From NCBI RefSeq assembly GCF_000426845.1, contig NZ_AUGD01000005.1, positions 310,001 through 374,000 on the forward strand: a stretch of DNA of 64,000 nucleotides. Direction: 5' to 3'. The stretch is from Bradyrhizobium sp. in8p8 (GTDB taxonomy: Bacteria; Pseudomonadota; Alphaproteobacteria; Rhizobiales; Xanthobacteraceae). Under the pieces are notes generated by a model. That model saw only the letters and a list, made by a program, of their open reading frames with translations. It made no database searches and was not told where the DNA came from. The translations under genes and the position numbers were made by a program. Shown here in pieces: positions 7,659-17,009 of the stretch (positions are counted from its first letter, which is position 1; each line of letters begins with the position of its first letter).

Positions 7659-9092
7659 TTAGCCCGGGCTGGTCATCTTCTCGGGGCGTACCAGACGGTC
7701 GAACTCGTCGGCCGAGACGAAGCCGAGCCGAAGCGCCTCCTCCTTCAGCGTGCTGCCGTTGGCGTGCGCGGTCTTGGCCACCTTGGCCGCGTTGTCATAG
7801 CCGATCTTCGGGGCCAGCGCCGTCACCAGCATCAGCGATCGCTCCATCAGCTCCTTGATTCGCTTTTCGTCGGCGCGGATGCCGCTGACGCAATGTTCGG
7901 TGAAGGAACGTGCGGCATCCGCCAGCAGGCGGATCGAGTGCAGCATGTTGTAGGCCAGCACGGGCTTGTAGACGTTGAGCTCGAAATGGCCCTGGCTGCC
8001 GGCGACGGTGATGGCGGTGTGATTGCCGAACACCTGGCAGCAGACCATGGTCATCGCTTCGCATTGGGTCGGATTGACCTTGCCCGGCATGATCGATGAG
8101 CCCGGCTCGTTCTCCGGCAGGATCAGCTCGCCCAGACCCGAACGCGGGCCGGAGCCGAGCAGGCGGATGTCGTTGGCGATCTTGAACAGGCCCGTCGCGA
8201 CCGAATTGATGGCGCCGTGTGCCAGCACATAAGCATCGTTCGAGGCCAGCGCCTCGAATTTGTTGGCGGCGCTGGTGAAGGGCAGCTTCGTGATTGCGGC
8301 CGCGTGCTTTGCGAACAGTTTTGCGAAGCGCGGCTTCGAGTTGAGGCCGGTGCCGACAGCGGTGCCGCCCTGCGCCAGCGGATAGAGGTCCCTCACCGCG
8401 ACCTTGAGCCGGGCGATGCCGCTTTCGACCTGCGCGGCATAGCCGGAAAATTCCTGGCCCAGCGTCAGCGGCGTCGCATCCTGGGTGTGGGTGCGGCCGA
8501 TCTTGACGATCTTCGAGAACTGCTTCTCCTTCTTGCGCAGGGCGCGGAGCAATTCGCCGAGGGCAGGAACGAGATCGGCATCGATGCGGCTTGCGGCCGC
8601 GATGTGCATCGCGGTGGGAAACGAGTCGTTGGACGACTGGCTCATGTTGACGTGGTCGTTGGGATGCACCGGCTTCTTGGCCCCGAGTTCGCCGCCCAGG
8701 AGCTCGTTGGCCCGGTTGGCGATCACCTCATTGAGGTTCATGTTGCTCTGCGTGCCGGAGCCGGTCTGCCACACCACCAGCGGAAAATGATCGTCCAGCC
8801 TGCCCTCGATCACTTCGCGCGCAGCGCGGATGATGGCGTTGGCGCGGCGCCGGTCGAGCAGGCCAAGCTCGAGATTGGACTGCGCAGCCGCAAGCTTGAC
8901 GATGCCGAGCGCATGAATCAGCGAGATCGGCATGCGGTCGGTTCCGATGCGGAAATTCTGGCGCGAGCGTTCGGTCTGCGCCCCCCAGTAGCGGTCGACC
9001 GGGACCTCGACGGGACCAAAGCTGTCGGTCTCGATGCGGGTCGCGGAGCGGGCGGTTTTCGAGCGGGAAGCCTTGGCCATGAGCACATCCAT
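7659..9092 (-). CDS. fumC: class II fumarate hydratase
   Basis: Oxygen-stable fumarase of the TCA cycle, interconverting fumarate and (S)-malate. 477 aa, near the family's usual 460-470 aa; the ATG at 9080 (MAKASRSK) is an alternative start giving 473 aa. The superfamily signature [11 protein letters not shown] lies at 331-341 with its catalytic serine, His202 is in GRTHTQDA, and the substrate-binding segment [14 protein letters not shown] at 110-123 is intact. The gene lies downstream of sspB on the same strand with an 87-base gap and carries its own hairpins at the 3' end. Confidence 0.96.
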   Translation of the reverse strand: MDVLMAKASRSKTARSATRIETDSFGPVEVPVDRYWGAQTERSRQNFRIGTDRMPISLIHALGIVKLAAAQSNLELGLLDRRRANAIIRAAREVIEGRLDDHFPLVVWQTGSGTQSNMNLNEVIANRANELLGGELGAKKPVHPNDHVNMSQSSNDSFPTAMHIAAASRIDADLVPALGELLRALRKKEKQFSKIVKIGRTHTQDATPLTLGQEFSGYAAQVESGIARLKVAVRDLYPLAQGGTAVGTGLNSKPRFAKLFAKHAAAITKLPFTSAANKFEALASNDAYVLAHGAINSVATGLFKIANDIRLLGSGPRSGLGELILPENEPGSSIMPGKVNPTQCEAMTMVCCQVFGNHTAITVAGSQGHFELNVYKPVLAYNMLHSIRLLADAARSFTEHCVSGIRADEKRIKELMERSLMLVTALAPKIGYDNAAKVAKTAHANGSTLKEEALRLGFVSADEFDRLVRPEKMTSPG

Positions 9093-9179
9093 TCTGCCGC
9101 GCGAAACGCCGCACGGACTTCATGTGCACCTCTATATAGGCAGTTCGGCCGCGCGCGACGGGCTCAAGCCCAATCTAGA

Positions 9180-9698
9180 TCATTTCTTGCGGAAACGATC
9201 GAGCCGCACGACTTCGGCGCCACCCTGGTTCGGCGGGGTCGGTTCGTCGGCAGCTTCTGCCTTTTCCGTGGCAGGTGCCGGCACCGCGACCGCCGATGGT
9301 GCGGGAGCCGCCGGCAGATTGTCCGGCGCGACCTCGGCGACATCGGAAGTGTCGAACTGAAGGCCGAACTTCACGGACGGGTCGAGGAAGCTCTTGATGG
9401 CACTGAACGGCACTACCAGCCGCTCCGGAATGCCGCCAAAGGACAGGCCCACCTCGAAGCGGTCTTCGAGCACGGTCAGGTCCCAGAACTGGTGCTGGAG
9501 GATGATCGTCATTTCGTCTGGATATTGCGCGAGCAGCCGCGGCGACAGCTTCACGCCCTCGGCTTTCGACACGAAGGTGATGAAGAAATGGTGCTCTCCC
9601 GGCAGGCCATGGGCCGCGGCATCGGTCAGCACCTTCCGCAGCACGCCGCGAAGGGCGTCGCGGGCCAGCACATCGTATCGGATATGATCGGTCGCCAT
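9180..9698 (-). CDS. sspB: ClpXP adaptor protein SspB (alphaproteobacterial type)
   Basis: A 172-aa adaptor that binds ssrA-tagged proteins and hands them to ClpXP. The N-terminal two thirds (DHIRYDVLARDALRGVLRKVL ... HHFFITF, QHQFWDLTVLEDRFEVGLSFGGIPERLVVPFSAIKSFLDPSVKFGLQF) match the SspB fold. An Ala/Pro-rich flexible linker follows, and the end VVRLDRFRKK looks like the short ClpX-binding module. The gene lies about 100 bases downstream of the permuted ssrA gene on the same strand, so adaptor and tag RNA are neighbours. Confidence 0.92.
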   Translation of the reverse strand: MATDHIRYDVLARDALRGVLRKVLTDAAAHGLPGEHHFFITFVSKAEGVKLSPRLLAQYPDEMTIILQHQFWDLTVLEDRFEVGLSFGGIPERLVVPFSAIKSFLDPSVKFGLQFDTSDVAEVAPDNLPAAPAPSAVAVPAPATEKAEAADEPTPPNQGGAEVVRLDRFRKK

Positions 9699-9804
9699 GG
9701 TGGTCCTGTTGCATCCCCGAGGCCGGACCCTGCCGGTCCCGACTCGTCAAGCCGCAATAGTACCGCGCCTGACGGGTGAGCAGGAGTCCCCGCCGGGAAG
9801 AAAT

Positions 9805-10142
9805 CAAAGAGTAAAGTGGAGGCTTCTGTTGCCAGGTGCCTCCGAACCCCGCCTAACGGAGCTTAACCCGTTAGGACTTTAAGATGGTCTTTCAAACTGC
9901 GTTACGCAGCCTGAGCAACCGGAGCAAAGTTGTCGTTGGCAACTATTGCAGTAGCCCGATAACGGCGGAACAATACCGGGAAAAAGTACGCCCTTTACGC
10001 CCTCGTCGATCCTATTTCGCCCCCGCCAAAGCCCGCTGCTGAGGCAAGCACCGAGCGGGCTTTGGTGGAGGCGCCGGGTACCGCCCCCGGGTCCGAATGG
10101 TTTATTGCGACGACCGTTTATTTCCATAGCCGGCGAACCGGC
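9805..10142 (-). ncRNA. ssrA: tmRNA, circularly permuted two-piece form
   Basis: Transcription is on the minus strand from about 10142, 7 bases after a TATATT -10 box (10154-10149). The acceptor piece comes first, begins with GCCGG-TTCG-CCGGC and ends CCTCCACCA at 10063. An intervening hairpin (AAAGCCCGCT/AGCGGGCTTT) separates it from the coding piece, which starts GGGGGCG at 10024; this pairs with CGCCTCC of the acceptor (one G-U). The tag frame at 9940-9902 encodes ANDNFAPVAQAA then TAA. The CCTAACGG/CCGTTAGG stem and a last GGAGGC/GCCTCC stem follow. The exact 3' end is uncertain by about 10 bases. The permuted layout is the known alphaproteobacterial form. Confidence 0.95.
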
Positions 10143-10265
10143 ATCCCTAATATAGGACGCAAAGCTTTCGAAAAACAGGGGTTTCGAGCGGGGTGGATGC
10201 GGTTCCCTTTGGATAGGTTCCGGACCGTCTTGGCCATGGCGCGGCCCTCGTTCTACGCTTCTGAC

Positions 10266-10862
10266 ATGTCCTCGGATTCAGCACCGGCCCCGCAACAGCC
10301 GGATCTCGCCGCCGCGCCGCCAGGTCTGGCCGCATTATTCCTGGCGTTTGCCGGGATGTCGTTGGCGGGCTTCGGTGGCGTCTTGGTGTTTGCCCGACGC
10401 GCGATCGTCGAGCAGCACCGCTGGATGACGGCGGACGAGTTCAACGAAACCTTTGCGCTCTGCCACTTCCTGCCCGGCCCCAACATCGTCAATCTGTCGA
10501 TGGTGTTCGGATCGCGCCTGCGCGGCATCGCTGGCGGCGTTGCCGCCTTCGCCGGGCTGTTGCTGCCGCCAACGCTGATCATGATGGTGCTTGCGATCGC
10601 CTATGCCCATTTCGGCGATCTCGAGGTGCTGCGCCGAATCCTTGCCGGCATCTCATGCGCTGCGATCGGCCTCTTGATCGCGGTGGTCTTGCGCATGATG
10701 ACGCCGCTGCTCAAGCGGACGGATCCCCTCCCGGTGTTCCTGATGCTCGGCGTGTTCCTGACCGTCGGCGTGCTCCGTCTGCCTCTGCAGGCGGTGCTGC
10801 TGGTCGCGATTCCCGTCAGTGTCGGCGTCACTTATTTCCTGCGGCGGAAAGTAGCAGCATGA
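10266..10862 (+). CDS. chrA: chromate transporter, N-half (short-chain CHR)
   Basis: 198 aa from the ATG at 10266; ATG 10236 is also possible, while the longer frame runs into ssrA. One CHR domain with about five membrane segments: SLAGFGGVLVFARRAIVEQHRWMTADEFNETFALCHFLPGPNIVNLSMVFGSRLRG is the classic CHR start (FGG ... PGP). Short CHR proteins work in pairs; the partner follows with an ATGA overlap. Likely exports chromate, though many ChrA homologues have untested substrates. The gene is divergent from ssrA. Confidence 0.88.
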   Translation: MSSDSAPAPQQPDLAAAPPGLAALFLAFAGMSLAGFGGVLVFARRAIVEQHRWMTADEFNETFALCHFLPGPNIVNLSMVFGSRLRGIAGGVAAFAGLLLPPTLIMMVLAIAYAHFGDLEVLRRILAGISCAAIGLLIAVVLRMMTPLLKRTDPLPVFLMLGVFLTVGVLRLPLQAVLLVAIPVSVGVTYFLRRKVAA

Positions 10863-11389
10863 ACGGCCAAAGTTCGATCTGGTCGCTGATCTCCACCTTC
10901 GGTCTGATGTCGCTGTTCGCCGTCGGCGGGGCTGCGGCGGCGGTGCCCGAGATGCACCGCATCGCAGTCGAGGTGAATCACTGGATGACCGATAGGCAGT
11001 TCACCGACGCCTATGCCATCGCGCAGCTCTCGCCCGGTCCGAACGTGCTTATCGTCACGTTAATCGGCTATGCCGTCGCTGGCATCCCCGGGGCGCTGGC
11101 CGCGACGTTGGCGATGTGCCTGCCGACGGCGCTGCTTGCCTACTATGTCAGCCGGCTCCTGAACCGTCCCCGCGAATCGCGATGGCCCGGTGTGATTCAG
11201 GCTGCACTGGTTCCGCTGTCGATCGGATTGATGGCGGCCAGCGCGCTGATCCTGGCCCAGTCGGCCGAGCGCACGATTGCTGCACTGCTTCTGACCACCA
11301 TGGTTGCGGTGATCGCATCCATCTCGCGCATCAATCCACTCTGGCTCCTGCTTGCCGGCGGTCTGTTGGGTTTTGCTGGCATTGTGTGA
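10859..11389 (+). CDS. chromate transporter, C-half (short-chain CHR)
   Basis: 176 aa from the ATG at 10859, overlapping the stop of the first CHR gene (ATGA). The frame extends upstream to 10655 but that is an overlap artefact. CHR features: FGLMSLFAVGGAAAAVPEMHR ... AIAQLSPGPNVLIVTLIGYAVAG, followed by four or five hydrophobic segments. With the preceding gene it should make the antiparallel two-subunit form of the chromate/sulfate transporter family. Confidence 0.87.
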   Translation: MNGQSSIWSLISTFGLMSLFAVGGAAAAVPEMHRIAVEVNHWMTDRQFTDAYAIAQLSPGPNVLIVTLIGYAVAGIPGALAATLAMCLPTALLAYYVSRLLNRPRESRWPGVIQAALVPLSIGLMAASALILAQSAERTIAALLLTTMVAVIASISRINPLWLLLAGGLLGFAGIV

Positions 11390-11483
11390 TGAAAATCGCT
11401 AGGCAGTGTTCCGGCGGGGGATCCAGTTCCAGCCGATTTAGAACAACAGTGCTCGTGACTTACGGGTCGCGGAGGAGACATGC

Positions 11484-12245
11484 ATGGCCGACACGATGGG
11501 CCACTCAGCGACTGCCATCCGGAACACCAAGGTGGCGCTCGGCTTTTGTCTGCTGGCGATTGCGCCGCAGATTTTCGAATTGATCTGGTCGATCGGGACG
11601 ATCTTCGGCTGGGGCGCGGGGCGGGGCCCCGCGACCGTTGTCACCAGCCACGCGACAGCACTGATCGTCGGCGCGCCCAGCGCCTTATTCGGATCGTTTG
11701 GCGGCGGCACCAAGAAGATGTCATCCGAGGTGCTGCTGGCGCTGATCTATTCCTATCCACTGTTTGCGGTGGCGATCCTCACGCTTCTCATGACGATCCG
11801 GTCGGCGCAGGACTATGTTGGCGGTGTCGTCTTGATGGCCGTTGCCCTGTTCGCTCTGTACGCGTCGAGCGATTTGCAGGGCATGCGGGGCTTCTCCTTC
11901 GGCGCAGGGACCGCGCCGCGCATGTTCGGCGGACTGCTGGTCGCCTTGTCCGCCGGCATCGCCTTGACCGGCCTTTTGACCGATGGGCCGGCGATGGCCC
12001 ATTATTCCTGGCGGGGACCGCTGTTCGTGGTCGCCGCGATCCTCTTCTTCGCCCTGTCGATCCGGTCGCTCGGCCTCGTGGTCACGGCTTTCACCAGCTT
12101 CATGATCGCAGCGACGGGCTCGCAAGAGACGCGGTGGCTGGAAGCGGTGATCGTCGGCGCCTGCCTGACGGTCGGTTGCGCGATCCTGTTTCCGTACGTG
12201 CTCGGGCTGCCGATGCCGATGTACCCGCGTTTCCTGATCCAGTGA
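11484..12245 (+). CDS. tctB: tripartite tricarboxylate transporter, small membrane subunit TctB
   Basis: 253 aa with several hydrophobic helices, somewhat longer than the usual 150-170 aa because of an N-terminal extension with extra membrane segments (about 17-110). The C-terminal half (FSFGAGTAPRMFGGLLVALSAGIAL ... RGPLFVVAAILFFAL) matches the TctB domain. SD GGAGGAG precedes the ATG at 11484. It lies 7 bases before tctA and works with it and TctC to import a carboxylate; the substrate cannot be told. Confidence 0.85.
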   Translation: MADTMGHSATAIRNTKVALGFCLLAIAPQIFELIWSIGTIFGWGAGRGPATVVTSHATALIVGAPSALFGSFGGGTKKMSSEVLLALIYSYPLFAVAILTLLMTIRSAQDYVGGVVLMAVALFALYASSDLQGMRGFSFGAGTAPRMFGGLLVALSAGIALTGLLTDGPAMAHYSWRGPLFVVAAILFFALSIRSLGLVVTAFTSFMIAATGSQETRWLEAVIVGACLTVGCAILFPYVLGLPMPMYPRFLIQ

Positions 12246-12252
12246 GGGCGTG

Positions 12253-13767
12253 ATGGATATCTTTGCCAACCTCGCTCACGGCTTCGCCGTCGCGTTCTCT
12301 CCGATCAACCTTCTGATGTGCCTGATCGGCGCCCTGGTCGGGACGCTGGTCGGCGTTTTGCCGGGCATCGGCACCATCGCGACGGTCGCGATGCTGCTGC
12401 CGATTACCTTCGGACTGCCGCCGGTCGGCGCGCTGATCATGCTTGCTGGCATCTATTACGGCGCCCAGTATGGCGGCTCGACCACGTCGATCCTCGTCAA
12501 CATACCTGGCGAGGCGACATCGGTCGTCACCGCCATCGACGGTCACCAGATGGCAAAGCAGGGCCGCGCCGGTCCGGCGCTGGCGATCGCCGCGATCGGC
12601 TCGTTCTTCGCCGGCTGCGTCGCGACCGTTTTGATCGCTGTGCTTGGCGCGCCGCTCACCAAGCTCGCATTGGCGTTCGGCCCGGCCGAATATTTCTCGC
12701 TGATGGTGCTGGGCCTGATCTTTGCCGTAGTGCTGGCCAAGGGGTCGGTGCTGAAGGCGATCGCGATGATCGTCCTCGGCCTGTTGCTCTCGATGGTGGG
12801 TTCGGACATCGAGACCGGCGCCTCGCGCATGGCCTTCAACATTCCGGAGCTCGCTGACGGACTCGGCTTCGCGACCGTCGCGATGGGCGTATTCGGTTTC
12901 GCGGAGATCATTCGCAATCTTGACGCTGGCGCCGAGCTGAACCGTGATCTCGTGCAGCAGAAGATCACCGGCCTGATGCCGACGAAGCAAGATCTGGTCG
13001 ATTCGACGCCCGCCATCCTGCGCGGCACCGTGCTCGGCTCGATCCTCGGCATCCTGCCAGGCGGCGGTGCGACGATCGCATCGTTCGGCGCTTATACGCT
13101 CGAGAAGAAGCTCGCCAAGATCCCGTCGCGATTCGGTCGTGGTGCGATCGAGGGTGTGGCGGGGCCGGAGAGCGCCAACAATGCCGCGGCGCAGACCTCG
13201 TTCATCCCGCTGCTGACGCTTGGCATCCCGCCGAACGCGGTGATGGCGCTGATGGTGGGCGCGATGACCATTCACGGCATCGTGCCGGGACCGCAGGTGA
13301 TGCAGAAGCAGCCGGATCTCGTCTGGGGCATGATCGCGTCGATGTGGATCGGCAATCTGATGCTGATCATCATCAACCTGCCGCTGGTCGGAATCTGGGT
13401 GCGGCTCCTGCGCGTGCCGTACCGGCTGATGTTCCCCTCAATCGTGATCTTTTGCGCGATCGGTATCTATTCGGTGAACAACGCGCCGGTCGACGTCATC
13501 CTGGCAGGCGTATTCGGTCTCGTCGGCTACTGGCTGATCAAGCACGATTTCGAGCCGGCGCCGCTGCTGCTCGGCATGGTGCTCGGCCCGCTGATGGAAG
13601 AGAACCTGCGCCGGGCGCTGCTGATCTCGCGCGGCGACTGGAGCGTGTTCCTGACCCGTCCGTTGTCGGCGGTGCTGCTTGCAGTCGCGGCGAGCCTGCT
13701 TGTCCTTACGGTGCTACCGGCATTGCGTGCCAAGCGTGACGAGGTATTCACCGAGTCCGAAAACTAG
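12253..13767 (+). CDS. tctA: tripartite tricarboxylate transporter, large membrane subunit TctA
   Basis: 504 aa from ATG 12253 (a GTG one codon earlier is possible). The TctA hallmark segments are present: [50 protein letters not shown] and, in the second half, [21 protein letters not shown] plus [27 protein letters not shown]. About 11-12 membrane segments form the inner-membrane channel. It follows tctB and precedes the binding protein gene. Confidence 0.94.
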   Translation: MDIFANLAHGFAVAFSPINLLMCLIGALVGTLVGVLPGIGTIATVAMLLPITFGLPPVGALIMLAGIYYGAQYGGSTTSILVNIPGEATSVVTAIDGHQMAKQGRAGPALAIAAIGSFFAGCVATVLIAVLGAPLTKLALAFGPAEYFSLMVLGLIFAVVLAKGSVLKAIAMIVLGLLLSMVGSDIETGASRMAFNIPELADGLGFATVAMGVFGFAEIIRNLDAGAELNRDLVQQKITGLMPTKQDLVDSTPAILRGTVLGSILGILPGGGATIASFGAYTLEKKLAKIPSRFGRGAIEGVAGPESANNAAAQTSFIPLLTLGIPPNAVMALMVGAMTIHGIVPGPQVMQKQPDLVWGMIASMWIGNLMLIIINLPLVGIWVRLLRVPYRLMFPSIVIFCAIGIYSVNNAPVDVILAGVFGLVGYWLIKHDFEPAPLLLGMVLGPLMEENLRRALLISRGDWSVFLTRPLSAVLLAVAASLLVLTVLPALRAKRDEVFTESEN

Positions 13768-13854
13768 GTCGCCGCGCCCAGGGTGGGCTCGCGACCTGCG
13801 TCGGCGCGCCGCATTCGGAAGTCGAATCGACTTGTGCGACGGCTTCATGAAATG

Positions 13855-13883
13855 AAAATGCCGGCCTTTGGGGCCGACATTTT
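13855..13883 (+). terminator. hairpin between tctA and tctC
   Basis: AAAATG-c-CGGCC-tttgg-GGCCG-a-CATTTT, an 11-bp stem with one mismatch followed by GTTTGTG, 24 bases before tctC. It could be a partial terminator or an mRNA-stabilising structure that sets the ratio of binding protein to membrane subunits. Confidence 0.5.
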
Positions 13884-13907
13884 GTTTGTGTCCAAAGGGG
13901 GAACGCC

Positions 13908-14888
13908 ATGACCTTCGTTCGCGCGCTAACGGGCGCATGTGCCGCAGCGCTTGCGTCGCTTGCTACATTCACCGCAAGCGCTGAGGCACAGACCTTTCCG
14001 ACGCGCAGCATCACCATGATCGTGCCGTTCGCGGCCGGCGGGCCTACCGACGTGATCTCGCGCATCGTTAGCGGGCACATGGCGCAGACGCTTGGGCAGA
14101 GCATCATCATCGAGAACGTGGTCGGTGCCGGTGGCACCACCGCCACGACGCGCGCCGCGCGCGCGGCCAATGACGGCTATACGCTGATCACCGGTCACAT
14201 GGGCACCCATGCCGCATCGGTGCCGCTCTATCCGAAGCTCGCCTATCATCCCGAGAAAGACTTCGAGCCGATCGCGCTGCTGGCGGGCACGCCGATCCTG
14301 ATCCTGGCCCGCAAGGATTTTCCGCCGAAGGACCTCAAGGAGTTCGTCACCTACGTGAAGGCGAATGCCGAGAAGGTGAATGCCGCCCATGCCGGCGTGG
14401 GCTCGGTTTCGCACGTCTCGTGCGAGCTTCTGCACTCCATCCTCGACATCAAGCCCGTCGGCGTGCCCTTCAACGGCACGGGCCCAGCGATGAACGCGCT
14501 GGTGGCCGGACAGGTCGACTACATGTGCGACCAGATCGTCAACGCCGTCCCGCAGATCAACGCGGGCACCATCAAGGCCTATGCGATCGCGACGGCGGAG
14601 CGCAATCCGTCGCTGCCGAACGTGCCGACCACGGCGGAGGCCGGCTTGCCGGCTTTTCAGGCTCAGGCCTGGAACGCGATGTTCGCGCCCAAGGGGACCT
14701 CGCCTGCGATCGTGGCGAGCCTGAACGCCGCCGCCGTCAAGGCGCTCGACGACGAGACCGTGAAGAAGCGGCTTCTCGAACTCGGCAGCGTCATTCCCGG
14801 GCCGAAGGACCGTACGCCGGAGGCGCTGGCGGCCCTCGTCAAGAACGAGATCGCGAAGTGGAGCCCGGTGCTCAAGCCGACAAATTAA
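13908..14888 (+). CDS. tctC: Bug-type tricarboxylate transporter binding protein TctC
   Basis: 326-aa periplasmic solute receptor with a Sec signal peptide (MTFVRALTGACAAALASLATFTASAEA, cut near 26). The mature start QTFPTRSITMIVPFAAGGPTDVISR is the Bug-family fingerprint, followed by VVGAGGTTATTRAARAANDGYTL and the typical VPTTAEAGLPAFQAQAWNAMFAPKGT. SD AAAGGGGGA precedes the ATG. It belongs with tctBA just upstream; its ligand is probably an organic acid but is not identifiable. Confidence 0.93.
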   Translation: MTFVRALTGACAAALASLATFTASAEAQTFPTRSITMIVPFAAGGPTDVISRIVSGHMAQTLGQSIIIENVVGAGGTTATTRAARAANDGYTLITGHMGTHAASVPLYPKLAYHPEKDFEPIALLAGTPILILARKDFPPKDLKEFVTYVKANAEKVNAAHAGVGSVSHVSCELLHSILDIKPVGVPFNGTGPAMNALVAGQVDYMCDQIVNAVPQINAGTIKAYAIATAERNPSLPNVPTTAEAGLPAFQAQAWNAMFAPKGTSPAIVASLNAAAVKALDDETVKKRLLELGSVIPGPKDRTPEALAALVKNEIAKWSPVLKPTN

Positions 14889-14914
14889 GCAAAGGCGATC
14901 AGGCCGATAGGCCA

Positions 14915-14939
14915 GGGGCGGGACGCTGAGTTCCGCCCC
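14915..14939 (+). terminator. hairpin after tctC
   Basis: GGGGCGGGA and TTCCGCCCC form an 8- to 9-bp stem (one G-T pair) 26 bases after the tctC stop, followed by TTGTCGTTT, a broken T tract. Probable terminator separating tctC from thyA. Confidence 0.6.
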
Positions 14940-15060
14940 TTGTCGTTTGCGGCTGGAACACTCACTTTTCCGGGTATAATCGGCCGGGACAGCGAATCGC
15001 CGCTGTCGCAGCGCGGAGGCTGTCGCTAAGATCGCTGCCTCCCCAAAGGCTTATTCGCCC

Positions 15061-15855
15061 ATGCACCAATATCAGGACCTGCTCGAGCGGATTCTTTCCG
15101 ACGGCGTCGAGAAGACCGATCGGACCGGCACCGGCACGCTCTCGGTATTCGGCCATCAAATGCGCTTCAATCTGTCGACCGGCTTCCCGATGCTGACGAC
15201 CAAGCGGCTGCCGTTGAAGGCGATCGTGCATGAGCTGCTCTGGTTCCTGAAGGGCGACACCAACATCAAATACCTGCGCGACAACGGCGTCACCATCTGG
15301 GACGAGTGGGCGGATGCCAATGGCGATCTCGGCCCGGTCTATGGCCATCAGTGGCGCTCATGGCCGGCCCCGGACGGCCGCAGCATCGACCAGATCGCCA
15401 ACGTCGTGGACATGATCAAGCGCAATCCGGACTCGCGCCGCCTGATCGTCTCGGCGTGGAATCCGGCCGAGGTCGACAAGATGGCGCTGCCGCCGTGCCA
15501 TTGCCTGTTCCAGTTCTACGTCGCCAACGGCAAGCTGTCCTGTCAGCTCTATCAGCGCTCCGCCGACGTCTTCCTCGGCGTGCCCTTCAACATCGCCTCC
15601 TACTCGCTGCTCACCATGATGGTGGCGCAGGTCACCGGTCTGAAGCCCGGCGATTTCGTGCATTCGTTCGGCGACGCGCATCTCTATTCCAACCACCTGG
15701 AGCAGGCGAAGCTCCAGCTCACCCGCGCGTCGCGAGCGTTGCCGGTGATGCGCATCAACCCTGAGGTCAAGGACATCTTCTCCTTCCGCTTCGAGGATTT
15801 CGAACTCGTCGGCTACGATCCGCACCCGCACATCAAGGCGGAAGTCGCGGTCTAG
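15061..15855 (+). CDS. thyA: thymidylate synthase
   Basis: 264 aa, the same length as E. coli ThyA. Converts dUMP to dTMP using methylene-tetrahydrofolate. Catalytic Cys146 lies in LPPCHC, with the phosphate-binding Arg at DRTGTGT and the [10 protein letters not shown] segment at 126-135; [12 protein letters not shown] and [14 protein letters not shown] complete the active site. First gene of a compact set with a GNAT gene (6-base gap) and folA, which regenerates the tetrahydrofolate consumed here. Confidence 0.98.
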   Translation: MHQYQDLLERILSDGVEKTDRTGTGTLSVFGHQMRFNLSTGFPMLTTKRLPLKAIVHELLWFLKGDTNIKYLRDNGVTIWDEWADANGDLGPVYGHQWRSWPAPDGRSIDQIANVVDMIKRNPDSRRLIVSAWNPAEVDKMALPPCHCLFQFYVANGKLSCQLYQRSADVFLGVPFNIASYSLLTMMVAQVTGLKPGDFVHSFGDAHLYSNHLEQAKLQLTRASRALPVMRINPEVKDIFSFRFEDFELVGYDPHPHIKAEVAV

Positions 15856-15861
15856 CGCCCT

Positions 15862-16347
15862 ATGTCGCTCAACATCCGCCGAGTGCGCCAAGGCGAAGCC
15901 GGACTTGTTCTCGCTTTTATCCGGGAACTGGCCGAATACGAAAAGCTTTCCCACGAAGTGGAGGCGACCGAAGCCGACATCGCCGATGCGCTGTTCGGCG
16001 AAAGGCCGCAACTCTATTGCGCCATCGCGGAGTGGAACGGTGAGCCGGTCGGCTTCGCGGTGTGGTTCGCGAATTTCTCCACCTTCAGCGGCCGACACGG
16101 CATCTATCTCGAAGATCTCTACGTGCGGCCGTCGCATCGGGGCAGGGGCCTCGGGAAGGCGCTGCTGGTCTATCTGGCCAGGGAATGCGTCGAGAACGGC
16201 TGGTCGCGTCTGCAATGGGCCGTGCTCGACTGGAACGCACCGTCGATCGCCTTCTACAAGTCGCTCGGCGCGGTCATGATGGATGATTGGACGCTGTGCC
16301 GCGTCACCGGGCCCGCACTGACGCGGCTTGCCGGGAGCACGTCCTGA
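15862..16347 (+). CDS. GNAT N-acetyltransferase
   Basis: 161 aa with the whole GNAT fold: N-terminal NIRRVRQGEAGLVLAFIRELAEYEKL, the V-shaped strand region FAVWFANFSTFSGRHGIYLEDLYVRPSHRGRGLGKALL (acetyl-CoA pyrophosphate loop RGRGLG) and WAVLDWNAPSIAFYKSLGA. It resembles the diamine/thialysine acetyltransferase subgroup (SSAT-like), a family-level guess. Its TGA overlaps the folA ATG by one base (TGATG). Confidence 0.9.
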   Translation: MSLNIRRVRQGEAGLVLAFIRELAEYEKLSHEVEATEADIADALFGERPQLYCAIAEWNGEPVGFAVWFANFSTFSGRHGIYLEDLYVRPSHRGRGLGKALLVYLARECVENGWSRLQWAVLDWNAPSIAFYKSLGAVMMDDWTLCRVTGPALTRLAGSTS

Positions 16348-16856
16348 TGGAAATCGTCTTCGTCGTTGCGATCGCGGAGAACGGCGTCATCGGCGCCGGC
16401 AACGCCATTCCATGGCGGTTGAAATCCGATATGGCCCACTTCAAGGCGCTCACGATCGGCAAGCCGGTTATCATGGGCCGCAAGACCTTCGAATCCCTGC
16501 GCCGGCCGCTGCCAGGCCGTACCAACATCGTGATCACGCGCGATGCCGCCTATCGCGCCGCAGGCGCCATTGTCACGACGTCGGTCGCGGCTGCGGACGC
16601 GGTTGCGCGAGGCGATGCCCTGCGGCGTTCGGTCACTGAGGTCGCTGTGATCGGCGGCGCGGAAATCTACCGGCAATGGCTCGATCGCGCTGATCGCCTC
16701 GAGATCACCGAAGTGCATGCACGGCCCGACGGCGACACGCATTTTGATATCGACAAGGCAAAATGGAACGAGATCGCGCGCATCCGTCATCCTGCCGGCC
16801 CCGACGACAGCGTCGATTTCTCCTATGTGACATATCGTCGGCGGTCGGGCCATTAA
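16347..16856 (+). CDS. folA: dihydrofolate reductase
   Basis: 169 aa from ATG 16347; the longer frame from 16287 runs into the GNAT gene. Reduces dihydrofolate to tetrahydrofolate with NADPH. The active-site acid is Asp28 (IPWRLKSDM, equal to E. coli Asp27); GRKTFESL and GGAEIY are the NADPH-binding elements. One-base overlap with the GNAT gene indicates coupling. Downstream of thyA in the classic folate arrangement. Confidence 0.97.
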   Translation: MEIVFVVAIAENGVIGAGNAIPWRLKSDMAHFKALTIGKPVIMGRKTFESLRRPLPGRTNIVITRDAAYRAAGAIVTTSVAAADAVARGDALRRSVTEVAVIGGAEIYRQWLDRADRLEITEVHARPDGDTHFDIDKAKWNEIARIRHPAGPDDSVDFSYVTYRRRSGH

Positions 16857-16864
16857 CCGCACTC

Positions 16865-16887
16865 GTCAATGTTTACATTGACTTTTT
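16865..16887 (+). terminator. hairpin plus T5 after folA
   Basis: GTCAATG-TTTA-CATTGAC, a perfect 7-bp stem, followed by TTTTT, 8 bases after the folA stop. The stem is AT-rich for this genome, so it is a modest terminator; the symmetry would also suit a repressor operator before hflK. Confidence 0.5.
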
Positions 16888-17009
16888 CGTGCCCGAGCAT
16901 AGCTCGGAAGACGGCCCGGGTTGCGTTGTAAGGGACTTGCCTGTCCCCTATAAAGCCGGACCGGATAAAGCGGGCGGGGGGCATTCCACCCTGCCGAGGA
17001 GAGCATCGA

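Noticed and set aside
8217..9779. 520-residue plus-strand frame
   Set aside because: Antisense to fumC and sspB; no motif and no ribosome binding site.
9879..10127. 82-residue minus-strand ORF
   Set aside because: Lies inside the tmRNA gene and merely reads through its stems.
12100..13275. 391-residue minus-strand frame
   Set aside because: Antisense to tctA; extremely Arg/Asp-rich with no domain.
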